A stretch of DNA of 10,718 nt from Candidatus Iainarchaeum sp. (GTDB lineage: Archaea; Iainarchaeota; Iainarchaeia; Iainarchaeales; GW2011-AR10). The position numbers and the translations under genes are program-made. Where the stretch lies: positions 1-10,718 of the forward strand of contig JACPKT010000015.1 in the NCBI GenBank assembly GCA_016186855.1. Direction: 5' to 3'. The notes under the pieces were generated by a model that worked only from the letters and a program-made list of their open reading frames with translations, did not search any database and was not told where the DNA came from. Shown one piece after another: positions 4,262-10,387 of this stretch (position 1 is the stretch's first letter; the number at the start of each line of letters is the position of its first letter).

Positions 4262-5473
4262 ATGGAAGAAGTTTTATTTAAAAGGAAGGTTGTTGACGAA
4301 ATCCTGAAATTTTTGGATTCCAAGCAAACACTAGTTATTTATGGGGCAAGGCAGGCAGGAAAAACCTCTCTTTTAAAGTACTTGATGAAACACCATCTCA
4401 AAGAGAACGCTTTTTACTTTGATTTAGAGTACCAGAACCTGCTTGACTTGTGCAATGAAGGTGACAAAGCCGTTTATGACTACCTCCTCCAAAAAGGGGC
4501 AGATGAAAAAAAGAAAGTTTTCCTAATCATTGACGAAATCCAGTACCTGGAAAACCCAAGCAAATTCATTAAAATATTTCACGACCATTACCCAAACATA
4601 AAGCTGCTTGTATCAGGCTCTTCCACTTTTGAAATCAAAAAAAAGTTCAAGGAAAGCCTTGTTGGAAGAACCATCACTTTTGAGTTATATCCTTTGAATT
4701 TTGAGGAATTTTTAACATTTAAAGGCAAAAGTTACAATCTCATAAAAGAAAATTCAAAAGCAATTAATGACGAGCTTGTTTTTTTGGCGCACGAGTTCAT
4801 TAAATTTGGCGGATACCCGGCCATTGTTTTGGAAAAAGAAGAAGAAAAAAAGAAAGCTTACCTATTCCAAATAATCAGCACTTACATAAAAAAAGACATA
4901 CGGGACATTGGAAAAATAAGAAACATTTCCACTTTCAACAAGCTTGTTGAAATCGTTGCATCACAGTCAGGGCAATTGCTCAACGTTGCAGAGATTGCAA
5001 GCACACTCGGGATAAGCAGAGTGACTGTTTTGGAATACCTTGACCTGCTTGAAAACACTTTTGTAATAAGAAGAATTGCCCCATTCCACAAAAACCTGAG
5101 AAGCGAGCTTTCAAAAAATCCAAAAATTTTTATGATGGACACGGGGTTTATGCATTTGCTCTGGCTAAAAGAATTTCCAGAAATAGTTTTCGGGCAAGCG
5201 TTTGAAACATTTGTATTTCTGGAGCTAATGAAGGCAGGAAAAAAAATCAGCTTTTGGAGAACCACAAACAAGCAAGAAATAGACTTCATTTTGCCAGAAA
5301 AAAAACTCTATGCAATTGAAGCAAAATACAGTTTTGGAAATGTTGACGCCAAAACCCTAAAGTTTTTTGAAGAAAATTATAAATCCAAAAGCGCAACAGT
5401 GGGATTAAAAGGGGAAAAAAGAGGAAAATATATATGGGAACTAATCAAAGAACTTGAAAATGAAGTGAGCTAA
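4262..5473 (+). CDS. AAA-type ATPase with DUF4143 C-terminal domain
   Basis: The product has 403 residues from ATG 4262; an upstream TTG at 4253 is less likely. Walker A is GARQAGKTS (residues 28-36), Walker B VFLIIDEIQ (residues 86-94), and SGSS marks sensor 1. The middle carries a winged-helix-like part (LNVAEIASTLGISRVTVLEYLDLLE). The C-terminus has EIDFILPEKKLYAIEAKYS, matching the D...E-x-K core of a PD-(D/E)XK-like DUF4143 domain. Such ATPases are abundant in archaea and bacteria; their biological role is still poorly defined, with defence or DNA-linked roles proposed. The ORF at 5478 starts 4 bases after its stop, so the two are probably co-transcribed. Family assignment is firm. Confidence 0.92.
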   Translation: MEEVLFKRKVVDEILKFLDSKQTLVIYGARQAGKTSLLKYLMKHHLKENAFYFDLEYQNLLDLCNEGDKAVYDYLLQKGADEKKKVFLIIDEIQYLENPSKFIKIFHDHYPNIKLLVSGSSTFEIKKKFKESLVGRTITFELYPLNFEEFLTFKGKSYNLIKENSKAINDELVFLAHEFIKFGGYPAIVLEKEEEKKKAYLFQIISTYIKKDIRDIGKIRNISTFNKLVEIVASQSGQLLNVAEIASTLGISRVTVLEYLDLLENTFVIRRIAPFHKNLRSELSKNPKIFMMDTGFMHLLWLKEFPEIVFGQAFETFVFLELMKAGKKISFWRTTNKQEIDFILPEKKLYAIEAKYSFGNVDAKTLKFFEENYKSKSATVGLKGEKRGKYIWELIKELENEVS

Positions 5474-5477
5474 AAAA

Positions 5478-5858
5478 ATGGGAACTACAACAATTTTCAC
5501 AAGACACAATGACCTAAAAAACCCGCTGGACAAAATGACAAAAAAAGAATTGCAAGAACAAGCCAGTTATCCCCATACAAACAACAAGACAGGTTCCACG
5601 GCTGGCGAGCACCCATTGAACTGCACAATGGAAACATTGACATTCTCGTATGGTGGCAAGGCAGGTTAATGAAGCTTGATGAAGCCCCGAAAAAACTGGC
5701 ACAAAAATATTACCACGGGCATAAGGGCAAAACGCTTAACTTATACGAATGGACAATACTCAAAAAATTCTTGAACACCCAATACAATATTTGGCGGAGT
5801 GCTAATAATTATAGGAACAGTTGTTTTAATTTTAAAAGGAAAGAAAGACAAAATCTAA
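5478..5858 (+). pseudogene. Small protein with C-terminal membrane helix, two apparent frameshifts
   Basis: Three pieces make one plausible protein of about 126 residues. Frame 3 from ATG 5478 reads MGTTTIFTRHNDLKNPLDKM and on to TKKELQEQ. Frame 2 then reads SPYKQQDRFHGWRAPIELHN, GNIDILVWWQGRLMKLDEAP and YEWTILKKFLNT, with no ATG of its own before 5669. Frame 3 again ends the protein with TIFGGVLIIIGTVVLILKGK and stops at 5856-5858. The last piece is an obvious membrane helix with a basic tail, which is absent if frame 2 is read on to its own stop at 5866. The first shift lies about 5520-5560 near long A-runs, the second about 5765-5790 near AAAAAA. I do not recognise the family. It follows the ATPase by 4 bases. 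Confidence 0.5.
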
Positions 5859-6012
5859 AAAAATGACTTCGACATAATTGGTTAGTTAGAATTAAAAACC
5901 AAACGCTGGGAGGCAATTTATAATAAAAAAATGCATTCAATGGCTTTTGGGTAAAATCAAAGCTGTTGGTACATTAAAGCCAAAAAAAAGTAAAAAAAAG
6001 GAGTTGAAAGGT

Positions 6013-6153
6013 ATGGCCAAAAAAACTGCAAAAAGCAGCACTACTAAAAAGAAATCCAAAAAAATGGAAACGGAAGAGGAAGAAGGAAGCGGCGCGGAAA
6101 GCGAAAGCGAAGAAATGGAAGAAGAAACAGAAATGAGCGAAGAAGAAGAGTAA
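6013..6153 (+). CDS. Small Lys/Glu-rich low-complexity protein
   Basis: From ATG 6013 the product has 46 residues: a Lys-rich first half (MAKKTAKSSTTKKKSKK) and a Glu/Ser-rich second half. GGAG and GAAAGGT lie in the 12 bases before the ATG. The frame also extends upstream to a TTG at 5947 and an ATG at 5932, adding another Lys-rich stretch (VGTLKPKKSKKKELKG); a TATA-like AATTTATAATA at 5916-5926 would start transcripts near 5947, so the ATG at 5932 is unlikely. The segregated charges predict an unfolded, zwitterionic chain that could bind nucleic acid by its first half. No family recognised. A strong terminator follows. Confidence 0.5.
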   Translation: MAKKTAKSSTTKKKSKKMETEEEEGSGAESESEEMEEETEMSEEEE

Positions 6154-6172
6154 AGCATTTTTTTCCTCTGAT

Positions 6173-6211
6173 GGGCGGCAGAACTGCTGCCCGCATTAAA
6201 ATTTTTTTTTT
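6173..6211 (+). terminator. Strong hairpin plus T10 terminator
   Basis: GGGCGGCAG (6173-6181) pairs with CTGCTGCCC (6184-6192) over up to 9 bp including one G-T. The hairpin is followed after 9 bases by ten Ts (6202-6211). An additional T8 run lies just before, at 6158-6164. It closes the unit ending with the charged protein at 6153. Confidence 0.65.
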
Positions 6212-6242
6212 GAATAGATTATTTTCAATTTGGCACATACAG

Positions 6243-6341
6243 ATGGCCAGTGAATCATTTCGTTGCAGAACAAACGAGTGCAATGGTTGTTTTGATAAAA
6301 ATATTATATGCTGCAGAAGACAGCACACATGTGCGTTGTAA
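6243..6341 (+). CDS. Cys-rich mini-protein, possible zinc-binding peptide (may be frameshifted)
   Basis: ATG 6243 opens 32 codons containing CRTNECNGC and CCRRQHTC: six cysteines in the pattern C-x4-C-x2-C-x6-CC-x5-C. C-x2-C, CC and C-x2-C spacing is typical of small zinc-binding peptides. After the stop at 6339-6341 another frame continues RCNYKLAME and stops at 6361-6363; a further cysteine right at the junction suggests the original protein was some 38-40 residues and lost its frame at the end. The terminator at 6173-6211 and the next gene at 6413 make it a separate unit. Short length keeps confidence modest. Confidence 0.35.
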   Translation: MASESFRCRTNECNGCFDKNIICCRRQHTCAL

Positions 6342-6412
6342 CTACAAATTGGCAATGGAATAAATAGATTACTGTTCTTTTGCCAAATTGTTGCGGACGC
6401 AAACGTTTTTTT

Positions 6413-6992
6413 ATGCCTGCTTTTAGTGCAAAAGTGTTGGATGCAAAAAGCCAAACCCACGAAGTGAAAACCTTAAGGTTTGACACAAGTGCAAAGCGAT
6501 TTCTCAAAAAAAATTGCGTCACTAAAAGAAGGTGACAAAGTCAAAATACAAGGCCCTTTTGGAAAATTTGTCCTAGAAGAAAATCAAAAAAACGTTGTGA
6601 TGCTTTCAGGCGGAATCGGCATCACCCCCCTTAGAAGTATGATACAGTACGCAACAGACAAAAACCTGCCGATAAAAATATGGCTTTTTTATTCAAACAA
6701 AAAACCAGATGACATCTCTTTCCTTGAAGAGCTGAACGCACTTGCGGAAACAAACAAAAACTTTAAAATAATTCACACAATAACCCGACCAGAAGAGTCA
6801 AAGCAAAAATGGGGCGGCCATATTGGAAGAATCGACAAAGAACTGATATCAAAAAATGTTTTAAATTTGGAGAAAAATGTTTTTTACATTTGCGGACCCC
6901 CTTCGATGGTTTCCGCGCTTGAAGAACTTGTGCAATCAATGAACATTCCGAAAGAAAAAATCAGAAAAGAGCTGTTTGCTGGATATGAGTAA
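6413..6992 (+). pseudogene. Ferredoxin reductase-like FAD/NAD oxidoreductase with internal deletion
   Basis: From ATG 6413 the frame reads MPAFSAKVLDAKSQTHEVKT then LRFDTSAKR, the usual first strands of the FAD-binding barrel in the FNR family. It then breaks. A second frame from about 6490 to 6992 reads DFSKKIASLKEGDKVKIQGP, then FGKF, the NAD(P)-binding GGIGITPLRSM, and YICGPPSMV near the C-terminus. Between LRFDTS and DFSKK an intact member has about 45 more residues including GQF and R-x-Y-S, which bind FAD. Their absence together with the frame change indicates a deletion of roughly 135 bases that is not a multiple of three. The C-terminal part alone (TTG at 6480, 170 residues) could not bind FAD normally. 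Likely a pseudogene; no electron-transfer partner is adjacent. Confidence 0.75.
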
Positions 6993-7017
6993 TGGAAAAA
7001 AAATGGTAAATTAAAAG

Positions 7018-7025
7018 TTTTTTTT
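7018..7025 (+). terminator. T8 run between convergent genes
   Basis: TTTTTTTT at 7018-7025 follows the plus-strand oxidoreductase gene by 25 bases and overlaps the end of the minus-strand glycosyltransferase gene. On the minus strand an A8 run in 6995-7002 offers the opposite T-run. No hairpin is visible. Confidence 0.4.
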
Positions 7026-7689
7026 ATTTTTGCGTCTTAAAAAACTTGTCAGGCGTTATTGTGCCGCCCCAGTGTCCGACCAAATTGTTTGTATCCACGC
7101 AGATTTTGAGCCCTTCTTTTTTGGCCAATTTGCAGAAAACCAAATCCTCCCCCAAATCTTCCCCGTTGAATGGGTCAATCACGTGAAATGCTTTTGCCAC
7201 ACCATATTTTTCAGCCACTTTTTTCAGAGCACTCATTTTCATCAAAAGAAAGCCAAAGCCAACACCATCGACTTCAAAAACATATTTTTTATCCACTTCC
7301 TTTGGCGACTCATAGCCGCCGTTTTTTTCAAAGTAAAAAACAGGCGAAATGGGTTCCCTTTTTGTAACATAAAAAGCGGACATTAGATCTGCATTGTGTT
7401 GTTTTGCGGCTAAAAAAAGCATGGAAATGTTCTCAACAGAAAAAACCATGTCAGAATCAATCCACAGCAAAAATTCAACTGGGCCTTCTTTGTCGCGATT
7501 TAACACGTCTTCTGCAATTTTTCTGCGCGCAATTTGCAGGTATGTTCCACGGGTGCTTGAAAAACCAAGTTTGCCAAAAAGCTTTGGCGCACTGCCAAAA
7601 GCTGTAATGAACGAACTAAAAGAAGGAACCGGCACAAGCTCGTACAATGGGGTGCAAATTACAACGTGCCCGGCAATCTTTTCAGACAT
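7024..7689 (-). CDS. GT-A fold glycosyltransferase, family 2-like
   Basis: The product has 221 residues. VVICTPLYE at the start is the first nucleotide-sugar-binding strand. FLLWIDSDMVF (about residues 73-83) carries the DSD motif (residues 78-80) that binds the metal and sugar nucleotide in GT-A enzymes. VGFGFLLMKMSAL, GEDLVFCKLAKKEG (Glu181-Asp182, the usual catalytic-base region) and LVGHWGG (His206) follow. No membrane helix is present, so it is a soluble or peripheral enzyme; the donor and acceptor cannot be told. Length is short but complete for the catalytic domain. A TATA-like stretch 27 bases upstream indicates a leaderless start at ATG 7689. It is a single-gene unit divergent from nothing nearby. 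Confidence 0.82.
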   Translation of the reverse strand: MSEKIAGHVVICTPLYELVPVPSFSSFITAFGSAPKLFGKLGFSSTRGTYLQIARRKIAEDVLNRDKEGPVEFLLWIDSDMVFSVENISMLFLAAKQHNADLMSAFYVTKREPISPVFYFEKNGGYESPKEVDKKYVFEVDGVGFGFLLMKMSALKKVAEKYGVAKAFHVIDPFNGEDLGEDLVFCKLAKKEGLKICVDTNNLVGHWGGTITPDKFFKTQK

Positions 7690-7707
7690 AAAAAATTAAC
7701 CAAGGAA

Positions 7708-7722
7708 AAATATTTATTATAA
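7708..7722 (-). promoter_or_regulatory. TATA box of the glycosyltransferase gene
   Basis: On the minus strand the sequence reads TTATAATAAATATTT, centred about 26 bases before ATG 7689. This is the spacing expected when transcription starts at the start codon. Confidence 0.5.
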
Positions 7723-7772
7723 CCGCGGACGCCAATAATTTCTTTAAAATAAGAGCAAGGCATTTAAGTTAT

Positions 7773-8132
7773 TTATCCAATCATTTTCCCGATGTCAGCA
7801 TCGTGGCGAACAATTATTGGGGCCGCTTTTTGGTTTGAAGTTTTTTTTCGGTCAAAAAAATTTGTCAACTCTTCCCAGACTTCTTTTCCCTCTTTTTGCC
7901 TTAAAATTCTCCAAACAATCGGCTCTGGCTGCGCATAGCGTACCAGCACAAAATCGTCTTCTTTCAGAGAGCCTGCAAGAGATGGGTGAACCATTACAAT
8001 TATCTGGTTTGTATCCCACATTTCAAGCTGGGCCTGCACTGAATTGTCAACCGCACTCGAATCTTTTGGGTTCCCACTAAAAATTCGCATAACCTTGCCC
8101 AAATGGTACACTTTAACCGACCAAAAAAACAT
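7773..8132 (-). CDS. Uncharacterised small archaeal protein
   Basis: The product has 119 residues, soluble and beta-rich. Its centre reads SVQAQLEMWDTNQIIVMVHP followed by SLAGSLKEDDFVLVRY, then IVWRILRQKEGKEVWEELTNF and a basic tail. The alternation of strands with K-E-D-D-F-V-L-V is like a small barrel such as those in nucleic-acid-binding proteins, and I believe similar proteins occur widely in archaea without an assigned role (recollection, not checked). ATG 8132 gives WSVKVYHLGKVMRIFSG as a first hairpin; ATG 8090 is an alternative that fits better with a TATA-like TTAAATAT at 8153-8146. Function cannot be stated. Confidence 0.72.
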   Translation of the reverse strand: MFFWSVKVYHLGKVMRIFSGNPKDSSAVDNSVQAQLEMWDTNQIIVMVHPSLAGSLKEDDFVLVRYAQPEPIVWRILRQKEGKEVWEELTNFFDRKKTSNQKAAPIIVRHDADIGKMIG

Positions 8133-8200
8133 TAAACAAGGTTAGATATTTAATAGTATTGCAATAAAAAAACGAAAAGATTCGTTTGCAATCCATACCT

Positions 8201-8262
8201 GCCCTGCTTTTAGCAGGGCGATAATATGAAGATAATTTTGGATGACCATGAAAAAAACCCTT
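8201..8262 (+). repeat. Leader repeat, copy 1 (hairpin + 44-base conserved block)
   Basis: Hairpin GCCCTGC (8201-8207), TTTTA, GCAGGGC (8213-8219) leads into a 44-base block (8219-8262) that ends with ATGAAAAAAACCCTT. The block matches copy 2 at 41 of 44 positions. The ATG at 8248 opens a frame beginning MKKTLAGVYAAYMAFLRK that runs across copy 2 in a different frame; it looks like the remnant of a duplicated gene start, not a real gene. Confidence 0.65.
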
Positions 8263-8285
8263 GCGGGAGTTTACGCCGCATACAT

Positions 8286-8347
8286 GGCCTTTCTGCGAAA
8301 GGCCGATAATAGGAATATAAATTTGGATGACCATGAAAAAAACCCTT
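8286..8347 (+). repeat. Leader repeat, copy 2, at the lipoprotein start
   Basis: Hairpin GGCCTTT (8286-8292), CTGCG, AAAGGCC (8298-8304) leads into the second 44-base block (8304-8347), 85 bases after the first. It holds AATATAAAT (8314-8322) and GGATGACC just before the lipoprotein ATG at 8333. The hairpin differs almost entirely in sequence from copy 1 but keeps a 7-bp stem, a 5-base loop and the same place relative to the block. Confidence 0.65.
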
Positions 8348-8896
8348 TTCTTCCTGCTTGCACTGACCGTGCTTTTTGGCTGCATTGAAATAACAAAAAA
8401 ACAGGCACAAAATATTCAGGAACAAGATGGGCAAAATGCGGATCAGAACGATTCAGTAATCCCGCCACTGGTTCCAGACCAGAACCTGCCAGAGCAGCCA
8501 CCACAAGAACCAATTGACCAGAACGAGCCAGTTGAACCGCAAGAACCGCCCGAACCAGAAGCACCACTACAACCACCACCCGTTACTCCTCCGATAAAAA
8601 GTGATAACTGGGCTGACCTGATAGTCAACTCCAAAAGAATTGACTTGGCAGAAGGCGAATTTTTTGAAATAAACGGCGCAGGAAACATTGCTGGAGCAAA
8701 ACTTAAAGTGACGCTTGAAAGCATTTTAATTACGCAAGGCCGGTACGCTGCAAGGTTTTTGCTTGAAAACCAAGCCGGCCAAGAGCTTGACCTAAGAACT
8801 TTTTTTGCAGGAGAAGACGTTTTCTTTGAAAACTCAAGCGGAGACCCTATTCAGATAGACGGAGTAATAACAGTCAACGCAGTGTATGTGGGCTAA
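8333..8896 (+). CDS. Putative lipoprotein with Pro/Glu/Gln-rich stalk
   Basis: The product has 187 residues from ATG 8333 (MKKTLFFLLALTVLFGC); the ATG at 8327 adds only two residues, and the 8333 start is the one kept in both leader repeats. The signal peptide ends in lipobox LFGC with Cys17. Residues about 20-90 are a disordered stalk of repeated P, E, Q, N and D (EQPPQEPIDQNEPVEPQEPP). The last 95 residues are beta-rich (FFEINGAGNIAGAKLKVTLE ... YAARFLLENQAGQELDL ... VITVNAVYVG), resembling a small extracellular immunoglobulin-like domain. It should be lipid-anchored on the outer face of the membrane. No named domain recognised. A run of A follows; the next gene has its own promoter. Confidence 0.82.
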   Translation: MKKTLFFLLALTVLFGCIEITKKQAQNIQEQDGQNADQNDSVIPPLVPDQNLPEQPPQEPIDQNEPVEPQEPPEPEAPLQPPPVTPPIKSDNWADLIVNSKRIDLAEGEFFEINGAGNIAGAKLKVTLESILITQGRYAARFLLENQAGQELDLRTFFAGEDVFFENSSGDPIQIDGVITVNAVYVG

Positions 8897-8914
8897 AAAA
8901 AAAACAATTGCAAA

Positions 8915-8927
8915 CGATTAAATAAAC
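8915..8927 (+). promoter_or_regulatory. Promoter (ACGATTAAATAAA) of the 8946 gene
   Basis: The sequence AAACGATTAAATAAA (8913-8927) is nearly identical to the tRNA-Cys promoter at 243-257. Its TATA centre lies about 25 bases before ATG 8946, predicting a leaderless transcript. Confidence 0.55.
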
Positions 8928-8945
8928 AAAAAACAATTCCTTGTA

Positions 8946-9563
8946 ATGCCACAGGTTTCTAATAGAAAAAGACGAGGATTTCAAATTCCATTTGGAAGAA
9001 GAACGCTACCTATTAGTCAGAGGAGCGCAATGCCTGCAAGGCGTGAGCCCCAAGCTGCACGAAGTCAAAACCTTCCGCGCCAAAAACCTTTTAGAAAACT
9101 ATTTAATCAACAGGCTCTTCAAAGAGCTGGCAGGCAAGCTGGAGCAATAATTGCCGAGCGCACGAGAATGGCAATAGAAGGCGAACAACTGGCTGAAAGA
9201 AGCGAGCACTTGGCTTTTGGTTGGCGGCAAGTGAAAGAAGAGGGCGAATTAAAGCGTGCATTTGAAAACCTTGCAAGATTTTACAAAAACCCGCAGAACG
9301 GAAAAAGGCCGGCAACAGGTGTCGGGGTGAAAATAAAACAAGTGATTTTACAGCACATTTTTGAGGCCAAGATAAAGTCTTTTGGCGAATTACTCGAATT
9401 TTTGAAAAAAAACGGGTTATATCGAAACGAGGGGGAATTTTTACGACTTTATGATTCGTTATTTGACCGGAAGGAAAAACTGCTTTTGCAAAAGCTTTTT
9501 CCATTGAAAAGAGAGTCTCACAATCAACTTTTTATTTTACGCTATCTCTACAGCCGACAATGA
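8946..9563 (+). CDS. Unknown basic protein
   Basis: The product has 205 residues and is strongly basic. Residues 1-60 are rich in R, Q and P (NRKRRGFQIPFGRR; RREPQAARSQNLPRQKPFRK) and are predicted disordered. Residues 60-205 are helical with no membrane segment or signal: AGRQAGAIIAERTRMAIEGE, FENLARFYKNPQ, KQVILQHIFEAKIKSFGELL and EFLKKNGLYRNEGEFLRLYD. The basic tail plus helical body would suit an RNA- or DNA-bound protein, but I recognise no family. A clear promoter at 8915-8927 with leaderless spacing and an uninterrupted frame support that it is a real gene. It lies directly before ribosomal protein L10e without sharing an obvious operon. Confidence 0.68.
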   Translation: MPQVSNRKRRGFQIPFGRRTLPISQRSAMPARREPQAARSQNLPRQKPFRKLFNQQALQRAGRQAGAIIAERTRMAIEGEQLAERSEHLAFGWRQVKEEGELKRAFENLARFYKNPQNGKRPATGVGVKIKQVILQHIFEAKIKSFGELLEFLKKNGLYRNEGEFLRLYDSLFDRKEKLLLQKLFPLKRESHNQLFILRYLYSRQ

Positions 9564-9648
9564 AACCTGCTATAAGCTTAAAAATCGTTTTGAAGGCAAT
9601 CTCTTATTGTTTAAAGAGCTGTTTTTGAGCTTTTTTTGGTGAGTTTTG

Positions 9649-10296
9649 ATGGGTCTTCGTCCAGGGCGATGCTATAGGAGAAGCAATAAGAGGGCTTACA
9701 CTCGTTTAGCAATAACAGTGCATAAAAAAAACTATGTAGGGGCAGCGCCGGCGCTAAAAATTAGGCAGTTCAACATGGGAAATTCCATTAAAGAGTTCAG
9801 CCACATTCTTGACCTGAAAGTCACTGATGACGTGCAAATAAGGGACAATGCCATTGAAAGCATCAGGATTGCAATTAACCGGTTTTTGATGAAAAAAATC
9901 GGAAAAGACGCTTTTTTTATCAAAATAAGGGTTTTTCCTCACATTGTTTTGCGCGAAAACAAGCAAGCACAGGGTGCTGGCGCGGACAGAATAAGCAAAG
10001 GAATGAGCTTATCATTTGGAAAACCTGTTGGAAGAGCTGCACGGGTTTCACCAGGTCAAACAATTTTAAGCGTTCTGGTTGACAAAGAGCACGTTGAAAT
10101 TGCAAAACAAGCGCTAAAGAGGGCCAATTCGAGAATCCCAAGCGGGATAGCAATAATAGTGCACACTGACACAAAATCTATAGGCACAAAGCCTTCAAAA
10201 ATAAAAGAAGAGGTTGCGGAGGAAAAGAAAGAAACATTGGAAACAACAGAAAAGAAAGAGGGCGCAGAGGAAAAGAAAGAAGAAAAAGCCGGATAA
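9649..10296 (+). CDS. rpl10e: 50S ribosomal protein L10e (uL16), with acidic/Lys-rich tail
   Basis: The product has 215 residues. The start MGLRPGRCYR, then KRAYTRLAITVHKKNYVG and IRQFNMGN, are hallmark L10e sequence; ENKQAQGAGADRISKGMSLS and GKPVGRAARVSPGQTILSV form the conserved core loop near the peptidyl transferase centre, where L10e/uL16 helps seat the tRNA acceptor end. GGTGAG (9638-9643) lies 5 bases before ATG 9649, which is preferred over an in-frame TTG at 9646. The core ends near residue 180; the remaining 35 residues are K/E repeats (EEKKETLETTEKKEGAEEKK), an extension not needed for the fold and probably surface-exposed. After the stop, 14 more codons of similar composition follow in frame. 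Confidence 0.96.
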   Translation: MGLRPGRCYRRSNKRAYTRLAITVHKKNYVGAAPALKIRQFNMGNSIKEFSHILDLKVTDDVQIRDNAIESIRIAINRFLMKKIGKDAFFIKIRVFPHIVLRENKQAQGAGADRISKGMSLSFGKPVGRAARVSPGQTILSVLVDKEHVEIAKQALKRANSRIPSGIAIIVHTDTKSIGTKPSKIKEEVAEEKKETLETTEKKEGAEEKKEEKAG

Positions 10297-10341
10297 GAAA
10301 AGCCAAAAAAAGAGGCAGGCAAAGAAAAAAAAATGGCTTAA
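10297..10341 (+). other. In-frame, tail-like codons after the L10e stop
   Basis: Immediately after TAA 10294-10296 the same frame reads EKPKKEAGKEKKMA and stops at 10339-10341. The residues continue the K/E/A/G/P composition of the L10e tail, so the stop may be a recent nonsense change of a longer tail. With A-rich DNA a chance K/E-rich reading is also possible. Confidence 0.35.
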
Positions 10342-10387
10342 CTAATTTTTGAAAAATTTTTTGCTATCTATTTTTTTTAGTGCATTT

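Noticed and set aside
6427..6445. GCAAAAGTGT as a fourth copy of the palindromic element
   Set aside because: No stems flank it and it lies in codons of the oxidoreductase N-terminus (A-K-V).
6044..6460. Minus-strand open frame of 138 codons
   Set aside because: It is the complement of the Lys/Glu-rich gene and terminator; Phe/Leu/Arg-biased shadow with no domain.
456..8332. TGGATGACC shared by the tRNA intron and the lipoprotein leader repeats
   Set aside because: Nine bases only, in different order relative to the hairpins; could be chance.
9103..9504. Minus-strand open frame of 133 codons
   Set aside because: Antisense shadow of the basic protein gene at 8946-9563, which has a promoter and better composition.
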